A stretch of 64,000 nt of DNA from Isoetes taiwanensis (GCA_021234155.1 JAJEKV010000001.1:33395013-33459012), one strand, 5' to 3'; counted from the first letter of the stretch, positions 37,634-49,062 are shown. Numbers and translations are program-made. The notes: generated from the sequence alone by a model not told the origin.

Positions 37634-40340
37634 ATGGCCCCAAAACGCCCCCAGATGAGTGCTTGCTCATCATCACAGCCCAAGCAAGAAGCCAGTGCTT
37701 CCGGCAGTGGAATTTTACCTCCAAGGAGTTTACGTTTGGGTGCTGATGTGATCCAAGCCAAAGACCTCCGTGATAAACATGCAGAGGCCCACATACCCAA
37801 CCTAGAGATGGTTATGAACGAGGTATGGGGTGAAGCTCCAAAAAGCATTTAGGATTCAAGGAAGGAAGAATCCAACACATGGAAAGATGATTTTTTAAAT
37901 ATTATGAATTGGTTTATGGCAAGAAACAGGTTACAAACCATTATATTTCTACCTATTTTGCCAGAGCATTTGCTTTTCACTTGAAGGGATGGCTTGTTGA
38001 TTGGATGGACGTGGCTAGGACCGCCAAAGATCTTGCCAAAACCCTCATTTCGGGGCGTTCTGAGAGGACCCTACAACAGGTAAATCCTCAACTATCAAAC
38101 AGACATCGTATTGCGTGAGAATATTAGAGCCCCAGGTTATTCTAGATCGGATGTTGACACAATAAAAGCATTACTTAAGCATGGGTTGGAGGAGAAAACT
38201 AACCTATTGAATGAAGTAGAAGCACCGAAGAAAAAGGAGGGATGCATTGAAGGTCATCAGCCGGATTGAGGGTAGAAAGGATATGCTATCCAAGATCTGC
38301 AGCAGATCTGCCGAAAAATAGATGAGACAAAACAGGAATTTGACAAATTGTCCCAAGATCCTGCTGGAAATCAAGTTATCTTCGGAGTGTTGAAGTACAA
38401 GTTGGAAGACTTGGTTATGAGTAGACATGATAAAGAGCAACACTCTTCTAAGCTAGAAATTGGTTTGCAGGAAGCAACTAAAGAAATTGAAAGGCATGAA
38501 ATCTCAATTGAACAAGCAAAGGAAAAACTTAATTGCATTGAATTGGTTCAGCAAAGGCATTCACAGATTTTGGATTTCATGGGGAGAGCAGGACCTATTG
38601 TTTCTTTTTTAGAGGCCCTACCCTGTAGGACCTACTTCTATAGAGCAGTTTATCACATTCAGTTCATGTACCTGTTGTGGCCAAGGCTTTGGCAAAACTG
38701 GTTTGTTGCTGCTAGCTCCATGCAGAGATGCTTATTGCATCTTCTGCTTGTGTTATCTGGTCCATGAAAGACAGAATTGCATAAAAGGTTGCATCTGGGA
38801 TGAGGGCATTCGAATTCAGCTTGGTTTCCCTGCTGTGAAAGGTATGCATTGCTCTCAACTAATTTAAACTTATATTTCTCTTAATTCATATTTGTTATTG
38901 TAATCTGCATAGTTCTACATGTATGGCTTTCAGTGCATTGCTATTCCTTGTACATGTATAACTTTTAGTGTACATCCTGTAGCGCGAGGTACATAGGCAT
39001 ATATTTGCTTGTTTATTGATGCTTTTATTTTTGAGCTTGGACCGCAGGTTGTATCGGTTGTACATGTCTCTAATGGAGTCTACATCTGCAAATAGATGTA
39101 CATGCATTTATCTTTAGAGTGCATCTGTAGATGGATTCATAAGTATGTGCATTTTTTACATATATGTGCTTTTTTTTGGGCATAGATCTACATTCCCTAA
39201 CTGGACATCTGGGTACATCTGGTTACATCTGGGTGCATTGAGGTACCTCTATGTACATTGAGGAACATGTACATGTACATTTGGCTATAGTTAAATGTGG
39301 TTACGCACATTTGGTACATGTTATGACATAAAATGTACATGCTTGGCAGAATGTACCAGATATTTCTCATTAGTTCTGTTTTCATGTTCTTTTATGTCTA
39401 TTGAAATTTAGATCATTTGTTTGTTTACAGATGAGGTTGTTCCTATCCCAGAAGCAGCTTTAATGGCTGATGTTCTTGAGCCATCTGCATCGACTCTCTT
39501 TACTGATTTTCTTGAGCATAATAAGCGCATCATCAGTAGACCCCTCAACCTTCCAGCTCCGGATCACCAATGACATTTACAAAGCGATAATAGAACCATC
39601 TCGCAATGGTGCCTCCTCGAACATGGCAAAGTGAAGTTGAGGAAATTGAGAGGATGGCACTTGAGAAAGCTAAAGCGATTTGCGGTCGCGAGCCTTCAAT
39701 GATCTGGCCGCAATGTAAAACTCTTTCATCACCAAGTGCTAAATTAGTAATTGGAGAAGCTCCTAAGAAAGATTCAAATTTCGTCTCAAAGATCATCTGC
39801 AGTCCCAGGCCCGGACCTCATTATGTAAGAAGCTACAAAGGACACAGATCCAGATTTTATCCCAGGAGATACCAGGGAAGAGGAAGTTGAGTTGGTAGTT
39901 GAGTCCACTCCAAAGAGGAGGCAAAAGAATGCTGGTGATGGCACTCCAAGAGGAAAAAAAAGCAGGCAAAATCTCCAAAGCAACAAAAAAAATGTCCTCC
40001 TAAAAAAAAAATCTCCAGCAAAAAAAGTGCCACCACCACCAAGAAAGAGGTATGTCCAAGATGAACTAATTTTGTTAAACATCTCAGATTTATGATAATT
40101 AACCACATTTGTTTTGTACATAGGACACGATCACAGGCCGTGAAGGAAGCTGATCCTGATCTTGCTGAGTCGGAACCTGAAGAGGAAGAGGATCTACAAG
40201 CAAATATTGATGTGATAACAAATAAGGTGCAAAGCGATCCCACGAAGATGTTTGAAGCGGTGATGAATTTACAAGGTGAGTAATATACAATTGATTACAA
40301 TAGATATATTCTTTTGCTAATGCTTTTGTTGTTTCCTTAT
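37634..40340 (+). CDS. Coiled-coil RING-like protein, cassette 2 (multi-exon)
   Basis: ATG at 37,634. Exon 1 (to about 37,822) is Ser/Gln-rich and then charged (GADVIQAKDLRDKHAEAHI). Next block 37,890-38,080 with YFARAFAFHLKGW, matching FARAFAWANSPK of cassette 1. Coiled coil at 38,340-38,580 (KLEIGLQEATKEIERHEISI). RING-like knuckle at 38,640-38,840: CTCC, then CRDAYCIFC, so the usual fourth-ligand His is Asp. Lys-rich tail at 39,840-40,060 (KNVLLKKKSPAKKV) and an acidic exon at 40,122-40,275. Frames between 38,090 and 38,340 do not join cleanly. Function unknown; ubiquitin ligase-like at most. Confidence 0.48.
38930..39345. repeat. TGTACAT-rich minisatellite
   Basis: Many copies of GTACATCT, GTACATGT and TACATTGAGG words in the RING-gene intron. 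The same word recurs at 43,065-43,130 and 43,670-43,960 and close to both transposon ends. Confidence 0.7.
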
Positions 40341-43200
40341 ACAGTTTAGTGAACCGACCCGAAAAGGTTGGTTCCATTCACTCCTTATAGGGACTGTCCT
40401 CCTAAGCCCACCCTCTATCTTTCAAAGTGATGTTGACGAGTTCTCACGAAGTCGGACTTGACCTCTAAGATGGTAGATGTCTATGGGAGGTAGGCTAGCA
40501 TTTCAACATATTTATGTTATTTCATTCCCTAAGTCACTCATCTTATGTATTAATATGTATTCGGATTTGTGTGCGGTACCTTTGTAGCGGTCTTCCATCG
40601 ATTGGAAACACAAGTTTTTTGACGGTTCGACCGGACACCTTCAAATTTTGTGAATTCCCTCAAGGACCCAGTGGGGGGCATGCACGTAACACTAACATAA
40701 AAGAAGGGCTGGATGGCATTTTGATTGCAAGATGCCAATACATATTTGTTCCAATTCTGCAAGGCCCAAATGTGGCATTGGCAATACTTGTGCTTGCTGG
40801 TCCAGTGAAAAGCTATTTTCCATCTATAGCTAGCCCAAGTATACAGATCCTCTCTCCTGTCAAAGGCTATGTACCCAATGCTAAAGTGGTCCAGAAGTAA
40901 GTATGATTTCTCATATTGCAATTTCTTATGCTTGATTTATTCTCACATTGCAATTTTGCAGGTTTCATAAGCTTGTGATCAATAACATGATGCTCGGATC
41001 CAACAACTTAAACCATGGTAGGAAGAACTTTGATGCTTCTGTCCTAAAATGCCAGAAACTAGTACCAGCAACCCTTGCATGTACATTGTGGCTTACATGC
41101 ACAAATTCATAGATGCCGTGGTTGATGCACAGCCAAGCTCCATTTTTGTAAGTAGAACATGTTATTTTCCTATTAGTTATTTGTTGGTATAGTCCTCTAA
41201 TACTTATGCACCATGCGGAATGACACCCGGTTGGTTCAATCGATGCCTATGCCAAGTCACGGAGGGATCATCTAATGGAGGCATTAATTGTAGAAGGCGA
41301 GATGAATATACAAGCGCTTGTTCCTACACGGGGTAGATAGTCCCTTTGACTTGTTTGTAAATTACTGAGTTTTGTATGAGCCATGCTCCGAGCTTCTTTG
41401 TACTCAATAAGTAATGAAAAAATTAATTTATTTGTCTCACTTACACCCGCAAATAACAATCGTGTAATTATCAATGTGTTTTCTCAATTGTGTGATCCGA
41501 AATGTAATTATAAATTGTGAATCTCAAGTGTTTTCTTGGCGACAGTGAATCATCTAATTCGGGGAGAAAGCTCATTATCTTTGACTTAAGTTACGTGTTG
41601 GGCAAGAGTGTGCACAAGAATGAAAATATTAACTCAAGATACCAACAGATCCGTAAAGATGAGCTTCAATTTAATATAGGAAACATGTTTTTTACTTGCA
41701 GCCGGGGTTAGCATCATCAAGTTAGCATTTGTAAGAGAAGGGTTTGATGTTGACATCTGTCTTCACTCACTTCTAAAAATCTTCAACCAATTGTGGAACA
41801 TATTTGTGATGCTTTTTCCATAAAGTCAAGTTTGTTTACGACCGGGAGCGATGTTGGACTACGCCACACAAACACCCTACGAACCTCAAAAGGGGTTGTT
41901 TGTGAAACCATTAGTCGTGGTATGGAAAGAGTACCCGAGAGTACTATGGACATACAGGTTCGATCGACGATGAAAGATACAAATCCACTTTGAATCCTCA
42001 GAGGAAGCTACATATGTCCTTTCTCTTGGACACCGATATTAGCCGGTGACAGTGCTTGTCATGGAGCTCATTCCATGGCTTAATGGATTCAAAATGGCGA
42101 AGATGGTATAGTTTATATGAAAGAGCATCCAATGACTAATGCAGCAGATGGCATATCGAGAAGCGGTGGAACAGATTTTGTTTTGGCAAACTATGGCAAA
42201 CTTGGGTGGGTGCTCACGCCTAAATTTAGTCAATATATGGAGCAAGGAATGGAGAAATCACCATCATGTTATTGGCCTCTCGACCGCCCATTGTTGATAC
42301 AGACTTTGACCGATGTACAAATTCAAATGTTATGAATATATGTATCAAAGTTTTTGTTCATTGCACTTGAGTACTGCTTTTTTCTTGTCTTTCTTATTGG
42401 TACAATTATGAGTGTGTATACATAATTAAGTGATCTTCATTTGCTTTGTAGATGAATGGACCTGAAACACAAAAGACTATTAAGAAACTAAGAGATAGAG
42501 TTCTCACTTGCACCCGCAGGTAATACAAACCAACACAAGCCGCAAGTACATAGGTTTGGGGACCGATTATCGCCTCTATACTCTTCTTGTTCCCGAACTT
42601 TGGGAAAAGGTTGAGCAAATTGAAAATTATGAGGAACGAGCAACCATGAAAGGTATATTGGCGAAGAAATCACTTGTTGCACAACCCTTGGGGAAGGCAT
42701 GGAAGATGCAAGCCATGTAGGATGGAAAGGTTTGCCGCTGGCACGTGCTATAGAAACCGCATGGACTATTTGCTTTTAGAGGATATCTCTTCACCTCTTG
42801 GCGGGCTGGAAGACATGATGCAATAGTCATAAGATATCGGGCTCCTACCGACATTTTGAAGCTTGGTCATGAATTATGAGCCATGCTCATTTTCGGTGTG
42901 TTGTATTTATGTCCACAATATAAATATATCAACCATTTGTACATGAAAACCTGTCCATTTCTTATCTTTGCCATGATCAAACTATTTTTTAATGTTTATG
43001 CAATTCAACTTTCTTGTGTTTAATTCTAATCAACTTACACTTAACAAATTTTTATAATATTTCGAATGTACAATGGATGTACATAAGATGTACATGTGTT
43101 GTACATCTTATGTACATTGATGTACATAATGCACTTCCTCTCAAGTAGTCCAGTTCTTATTCTTATAACAAAGTATTACAATATTTCCGGAAAGTACTAC
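40341..43200 (+). other. Unresolved transposon interior, coding-like fragments
   Basis: Short open segments with coding flavour but no recognised domain: 40,580-40,897 (RYLCSGLPSIGNTSF, LQGPNVALAILVLAGPV), about 41,075-41,150 (CMYIVAYMHKFIDAVVDAQP), 42,117-42,335 (TDFVLANYGKLGWVLTPKF), 42,508-42,720. They do not form one gene by eye. Possibly exons of a damaged third cassette gene. Confidence 0.25.
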
Positions 43201-43207
43201 GATCGAC

Positions 43208-44530
43208 TTAGTTCATGTCATCTACAATTCTTTGGAAGTTGTGATAACAATGTCTCATGGACTTCATCCGGCAAGTGAAATGTTTGGCTTGCCCCTTCAA
43301 ATTGTGTTTTACTTTCTTGAATGGGATTCGAATCCCAATCACAGATTCTGCAGGTACCAAAACATTCTTAGTAGGAAGCAGTTTATACTTATTGTGGCAG
43401 CCTGGGATTAGTTCATAATATTGTCCTTCAATGACACTAGTGCCAGCAGAGTATTCATTTCCATAGTCATCAATTGAATCTTCTTCCAATGCATGCTTTT
43501 CCCTGGTGCACATGAGAACATAGTATGAAACACCTTCCACATTGCAAAAGACACAAATACATCTGAAACAGCTACAGTGTCATCTAAACCAGCCTCGTCC
43601 TCTGCATACAAAACATCCACATCATTTTCAGCTTCAACACGAGAGGCAATATGATCTGACTGATCTGTTACTGTACATCCAATGTACATCCAATGTACAT
43701 CCAGTGTACATCTAATATACATCTACTTAATGTTCCAATATTAGTACATCACATTAATGTTACAATATTAGTACAACTAATGTACATATGTATGATTTGT
43801 TTGGCTTCATTACCTGAAAGTACACTAAAATGTAAAATGATGTAATTTTGATATTCAAGTACATGTAAATGCAGCTGCATGGACATGTAAGTGTTAATGG
43901 ATGTACATCTAAAAAGTACCTAATAGCACATCATCACAAGATTTTTCGCTACTATGTAAACAATGTAAAAATGTAAACAATGTAAAATGCAATACATTTC
44001 ATGAAAACCATGTGTATTCATTAACAGGTCACACTTCGAATGAACTAGAATGTACAGAAGAAAGTCATGAAAGAATTTTGGAAGAAAACATAATCTCCAA
44101 AATTGAATCGATTCAATTACAAGAGCAAACCTGTGAGATATCAAGGTATTGTATTGCTTGTGTTCTCCTCTTCATGACATCTCTAACCTTTGGTGAAACT
44201 TTGGTATTGTCAAGCCAAAAAAAATTCCACGAACGACATTTGATTGAATCATCGATTCTATTTGATCTTGGCATCCTTCCCCGCCAAAGCCCATACATTT
44301 GCTCCACTTAATGACATTATCTTCCTTCTTGCTGCAGCTTTGGATAAATTTCTTGGCTGTATCTTTAGCAATTTTGAAGAAACATTCTTGTTTATATCTC
44401 CTTTTTTTCCAACAATCATTGACAACGAAAGAATGTTTTGCAGCCAATTTATCTTTGCTATTAGCGGACTTTTACTTCTTGAAGCCCATCTTTCAAGTTT
44501 TCGATCATTGATTTCATAACAATAACTTCG
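43208..44530 (-). pseudogene. DDE-like gene remnant, cassette 2
   Basis: 43,208-43,540 (VIEGQYYELIPGCHNKYKLL) matches the last exon of the cassette 1 DDE gene (VVTGKYYKFIGGCRYELLEH), and 44,172-44,447 (AKKFIQSCSKKEDNVIKW, ESMIQSN) resembles its N-terminal exon. The catalytic exons are absent, replaced by TGTACAT repeats at 43,670-43,960. Confidence 0.5.
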
Positions 44531-45072
44531 GAAGGATTTCCAATTCTACGTGTTCGAAAAAAAAAAAAAGCCCGTCATCTTGCAACAAACGAGCACAAAA
44601 ACTAATCTTTGATCCGACGGCCGTTTGCCCGAGAATGAGGATGCAATCCACCGACACATCAACACGCCGCTTTATTTGTTTTGTGGCATAACACCGCCAA
44701 TGTCGGCATACTTGCACTTAGAACCATCACTTCCATTGGAATTCTCACCCTCCATGAACAGATTGAAATTGATTTGTATTTCTTGTAGATTCAATTGGCA
44801 TGTGTTTGCTTCTGGAATTCGTTCGGTGTTCGTCCTGTGAAAGGGGGGAATTTTGGAAAGGGAGGGACGGATCCATTCGAATTGGTTCGGTGGTTCGGTG
44901 GTTAACCAAGAATTTCGGGGGGAATGTCAGGGATGATCTTGCAATCATTGCATATCTGACACAAAACGACAAACCATAGTATCTTGATGTACATCTAAAA
45001 TGTACCCCAAAAAAGCACAAATTCGTCCTTCAATTCAGTACGATGTACGTACACCCTTTCATGCTTTTACCC

Positions 45073-45516
45073 GCCTTTGGCCTTCTTCCTCTTCGGTTCG
45101 CCGGCTGTGGTAGGCTCGTCCTCCCGTCTCTTCGTCCTCCTCTCTCGGCGGCGCTCTTTGGCTTCATACTTGCTGATGAACGCCGCGAGGTCTTCTTCCT
45201 CAGCAGGGCTAAGCTTCGGCTGCCGTTGCTCCTCCCTCTCCTCAGCTTCCTGCAGACGGGCCCAAGCTTCTAGTTGTTCCTCGACGGTCGGCTGTCCCTT
45301 CTGCTCCCGTTCCTCCCTGCTCCTCCTTTCCTCCTCGGCGATTTGTTCGAGGATCTGGTGCATGACATCTGGCTGCTCCTCCTCTATGACCTCTGTCTTG
45401 TTGCTTTGGTCCGAGTCTGCCTCCTCGCTGGATGAAGATTCGCCTTGCCGGAAAAGGCGTTCTTGGAGCATCCTCTGAATCAGGGCGGGGTCACTGGCGC
45501 TGGGCGATCCGCGTCG
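45073..45516 (-). CDS. H3-like ORF of E2, part 2: charged linker
   Basis: 148 codons between the two insertions. Strongly charged and helical: GESSSSEEADSDQSNKTEVI, QILEQIAEEERRSREEREQK, then RRRERRTKRREDEPTTAGEP and KRKKAKG. No known domain. It replaces the normal H3 tail region after residue 9. Frame is open on both sides once the transposon (at 45,073) and the gag-only element (at 45,517-45,521) are removed. The apparent start MNCNT upstream comes from the inserted LTR. Confidence 0.85.
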
Positions 45517-46336
45517 GCGGGTGTTACAATTCAAAGGGTTGCAGCTTTAAAAATCCGCCAACAAGAACACGGACAAGGTTTAAACTTAGAACAAGGATTA
45601 AAACTTAGAACAATCTTATAGCTTCGCTCAACTCTTGAGCAAGAATACAGAGTTTCTACAATAGGAAATGAAGCAGCAATTTATCCGCCCAACCGGATCC
45701 AAAAACTAAGGCTAATTCCAAAGGGGTTTTAGCAGCAAAGAATAGATCCAGGCTTACTTCCCTTTCAGCTCAGGATCGTACATCTTACAAAGGCTTAATG
45801 CTTAGGCTTGCTCAAGCATAGCACTGACGCTGCAGGAGGATCGTTGAGTGGCGGCTGATCAGGGAGATTCTGAGCCAAAGTTGGCCACAACAGGTCGGTT
45901 ATGGCAGTAGTAGCCGGAATTCCAGAAGCCGGAACTGGTTGCCGAGGTTGTCTGAGCCTTCAAAATAGGCCGATATTCCTTTTTATAATCAGATCGATCC
46001 CTTTTTGCCAGTTAAAGGTCCTCTGCTTAAGCTATTCTGTCTCCGCCCTTTTGGCGCAGAAATAGCTGTGCTCCAAATGCTTGACGAATTCCCTTTTTAC
46101 CTTCAGAATAGGCTATTTGCTTGTTCTGCCACGTTGTTGATATTTTGTTGCATTCACCTTTTTATATCCACGTCCCCTACTTTGTGTATTAACATGTGTT
46201 GCCTTTATAAAATCCCCCTTTGTCCATGGTTGTTTATTTTTGCTTTAACCCCTTGTCAACCATTAAGATGTTATCGCCCCTTGAATTGCCTTAGACATTT
46301 TATTTTGGATCGCTCCCCCTAGCCTGCTTCATATCA

Positions 46337-46749
46337 ATCCATCCCTTCTCAAGGTTGATCGCCCACGATCAACAAGATTCCAGAGATTTCTTGTGCCTGC
46401 ACAACTCAGAAATAGTTACGGATATTCTTGTACTACCCAAGTACTTGAATACCCCTCGTACCTCTATGGTACAGATGCAATTACTAATCTTCCAAGAATT
46501 ACATCTTATGCTCTCTTGTCAAGCCGATTGTGCTGCAGACACAACCACTAATCTTCACAACTAGTATACCATGTTCAAGCCGGCTACGTTGCAATCGTAG
46601 TCACTAATCTACCATGGTATACACATTCAAAGTATCTATTCCTTATACCAAATAAAGAAAATCAACTTTGAAAAAAAAACTACTCTTTATTTCTAAGAAT
46701 TCCACTTACAAAAGCTTCCGCAACCTCTCCAAGAGAAGTTACCACTTAT
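46337..46749 (-). other. 3' interior of gag-only element
   Basis: About 410 bp after gag with no coding sequence; ends in the PPT at the 3' LTR. The place where pol would be expected is empty. Confidence 0.6.
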
Positions 46750-47973
46750 TCATCCCAAAGTTCCCATTTGGAGCCATCTCTTCTCCTTAGCGGCAGCTTT
46801 CTCTCGCTCCTCTTCATGGAAGCTTACTCGTCTTCGCTCCTCTCCCGCCTTTGAGGTCTCTCCCGCCTTCGAAGTCTCAACTATTGGCTCCACGGGTTTA
46901 GGCGCCTCTAAAGCATGCATCTGAATAGTATGCTGGGATTTAGGAGGTTCAGCTTTTGTAATACCCCCCTCTCCAAAAGGACACATCTTAATAAAATGCT
47001 TTCCTCCGCATCTAAAGCATCCTCTTTTTGGTTCATTCTTCTTATTTGAGGTGTCAGCTTCCTCTTGCCTTCTTTCAGGCCCATTGTTCTCTCCGTTGTA
47101 CCTTCCGTTGTACCTTTTTCTTTTGAACTGTCTATCAGAATCCTTATTCCCATTTTTCTTCTCTGTTTTCTTACTCTCTTCGTCAGAGGTACCCTCGTCC
47201 CAAATATCCATCTTTCGCGTTTTGGGATCCAGCTTCCTTTCCACTGCAGATGCCATCTTTATAGCCCCATCTAAATCTTTAGGATCTAGGATCTCCAGTT
47301 CTGCATATATATCATCTTTACACCCACTAACATATTTTCGTAGGAGTTCTTCCCCATCCAGGTTCCTTATCAATGCGGCCAAATGGGTAAACTTTGAGGT
47401 GTAGGACTGGATAGTTTCCTTGTCTTGCTGTCTCAGTTGATCCCATAGTCTTCTTAGCTCACTTTGATAATTAGAAGGAAGATATTGCGATTCAAATGCT
47501 TTCTTAAATTTTCCCCATGTGTCTATCTTAGGATTACACTCTCGTCGACCTTGCCACCAGGCTTGGGCTTGGTCTTTCAAATAGCTATCCGTGGCTTGCA
47601 ATTTTTCCACATCAGTTGCTTGCACTCGATCAAAGAATTTTTCCCACTGGCTTAGGAAACTAACTACTTTGATTGGTCTTATCCTCCTCCCTTTAAATGT
47701 AGGCATATCTACTTTCTCCAACCATTTTCTAATCTTGCTGGGATTAGCTAGTGGCGGCGGTGGAGAATTTACAGGTGGAGGATCATTTGGTAAAGGTGGC
47801 TGCAGGGGAATATCCAATAAGAAACGGTACAGAATAGCCAACTGCTCGATTTGCTTTTCATATTCCTGCTGATTAGCAGGCGTAGGCAAGGCTATCTGGG
47901 ATGCAATATAGCTGGCATTAGCTAAAGCTTGCTGATACTGACTATCAGGGATATTGAAGCGGTTTTGGGCCAT
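46750..47973 (-). CDS. gag: Gag polyprotein of gag-only element (407 aa)
   Basis: Intact frame starting 24 bp after the primer site. Capsid-type core with MPTFKGRRIRPIKVVSFLSQ, DQAQAWWQGRRE and YLPSNYQSELRRLWDQLRQQ; a Lys/Asn-rich stretch; one zinc knuckle CFRCGGKHFIKMC (CCHC); and a charged C-terminus. Same fold type as E2 gag but clearly a different lineage. With intact gag and matching LTRs it is a likely parasite of another element's pol. Confidence 0.9.
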   Translation of the reverse strand: MAQNRFNIPDSQYQQALANASYIASQIALPTPANQQEYEKQIEQLAILYRFLLDIPLQPPLPNDPPPVNSPPPPLANPSKIRKWLEKVDMPTFKGRRIRPIKVVSFLSQWEKFFDRVQATDVEKLQATDSYLKDQAQAWWQGRRECNPKIDTWGKFKKAFESQYLPSNYQSELRRLWDQLRQQDKETIQSYTSKFTHLAALIRNLDGEELLRKYVSGCKDDIYAELEILDPKDLDGAIKMASAVERKLDPKTRKMDIWDEGTSDEESKKTEKKNGNKDSDRQFKRKRYNGRYNGENNGPERRQEEADTSNKKNEPKRGCFRCGGKHFIKMCPFGEGGITKAEPPKSQHTIQMHALEAPKPVEPIVETSKAGETSKAGEERRRVSFHEEEREKAAAKEKRWLQMGTLG

Positions 47974-48843
47974 TGATCAGGTCTGGGAATCGATAGGCTC
48001 TGATACCACTTGTTACAATTCAAAGGGTTGCAGCTTTAAAAATCCGCCAACAAGAACATGGACAAGGTTTAAAACTTAGAACAAGGATTAAAACTTAGAA
48101 TAATCTTATAGCTTCGCTCAACTCTTGAGCAAGAATACAGAGTTTCCACAATAGGAAATGAAGCAGCAATTTATCCGCCCAACCGGATCCAAAAACTAAG
48201 GCTAATTCCAAAGGGGTTTTAGCAGCAAAGAATAGATCCAGGCTTACTTCCCTTTCAGCTCAGGATCGTACATCTTACAAAGGCTTATTGCTTAGGCTTG
48301 CTCAAGCATAGCACTGACGCTGCAGGAGGATCGTTAGTCGCCAGCAGTACATGAGTGGCGGCTGATCAGGGAGATTCTGAGCCAAAGTTGGCCACAACAG
48401 GTCGGTTATGGCAGTAGTAGCCGGAATTCCAGAAGCCGGAACTGGTTGCCGAGGTTGTCTGAGCCTTCAAAATAGGCCGATATTCCTTTTTATAATCAGA
48501 TCGATCCCTTTTTGCCAGTTAAAGGTCCTCTGCTTAAGCTATTCTGTCTCTGCCCTTTTGGCGCAGAAATAGCCGTGCTCCAAATGCTTGACGAATTCCC
48601 TTTTTACCTTCAGAATAGGCTATTTGCTTGTTCTGCCACGTTGTTGATATTTTGTTGCATTCACCTTTTTATATCCACGTCCCCTACTTTGTGTATTAAC
48701 ATGTGTTGCCTTTATAAAATCCCCCTTTGTCCATGGTTGTTTATTTTTGCTTTAACCCCTTGTCAACCATTAAGATGTTATCGCCCCTTGAATTGCCTTA
48801 GACATTTTATTTTGGATCGCTCCCCCTAGCCTGCTTCATATCA

Positions 48844-48879
48844 GCGGGGCTTCCTTGCCGTCTGTTTGGTCCTTGCCAT
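48844..48879 (-). CDS. H3-like ORF of E2, part 1: histone H3 N-terminal tail
   Basis: Twelve codons from ATG 48,879: MARTKQTARKPR. After removal of the initiator Met, residues 1-9 are identical to histone H3, with K4 and K9 in register; K9 is followed by Pro instead of Ser. Interrupted by the gag-only element at its GCGGG target site; the frame continues at 45,516. The whole gene is 416 codons over three parts. TATA box 100 bp upstream. An upstream in-frame stretch without a stop exists for some distance, but the ATG in this context is the natural start. Confidence 0.93.
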
Positions 48880-48978
48880 ATTCAACGGTTCGTCAATCCG
48901 ATATCGGTGCCGGAAAATCGCCTTAGCAGATGAGAGCAGATGTTCTAAGGAAGGGACGCTTAAAATGGGGGTCTAGGT

Positions 48979-48988
48979 CTATTTATAG
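48979..48988 (-). promoter_or_regulatory. TATA box of the H3-like ORF
   Basis: CTATAAATAG on the - strand, about 100 bp before the ATG, followed by ACCTAGACCCCCATT. Same motif and spacing as before ORF2. Confidence 0.72.
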
Positions 48989-49062
48989 GGGTCGATTTTA
49001 GGTCAAACTTCAAACTACCTTTTTGGGTCATCTAGAACATCTAAAACACCTAAATTGAGCAT

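Larger units (their letters stand above)
37379..45072. mobile_element. DNA transposon (cassette 2), 7.7 kb, unassigned superfamily
   Basis: Perfect 22-bp terminal inverted repeats beginning GGGTAAAAGCATGAA (37,379-37,400 and 45,051-45,072) with a 4-bp target duplication GCCT. Contains a coiled-coil/RING gene on + and remnants of the DDE-like gene on -; the DDE catalytic exons are missing, so it is non-autonomous. Rich in TGTACAT words, including just inside both ends. It splits the H3-like ORF. Confidence 0.88.
45522..48843 (-). mobile_element. Gag-only LTR retrotransposon (TR-GAG type), complete
   Basis: LTRs 45,522-46,336 and 48,011-48,843 (TGTTACAATTC to TTCATATCA), nearly identical apart from an 18-bp indel. 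Target duplication GCGGG at 45,517-45,521 and 48,844-48,848. Primer site TGGTATCAGAGC (- strand, 47,997-48,008), polypurine GAGAAGGGATGGAT next to the 3' LTR. The 1.67-kb interior holds an intact gag and no pol. It splits the H3-like ORF after codon 12. Confidence 0.93.

Noticed and set aside
38930-39345. CRISPR-like array of TGTACAT repeats
   Set aside because: Irregular spacing, very short unit and plant context; minisatellite.
45067-45534. Separate 155-codon gene starting MNCNT
   Set aside because: The first codons lie in the LTR of the gag-only element; the rest is the middle part of the H3-like ORF, and the end GG-stop comes from the DNA transposon terminal repeat.
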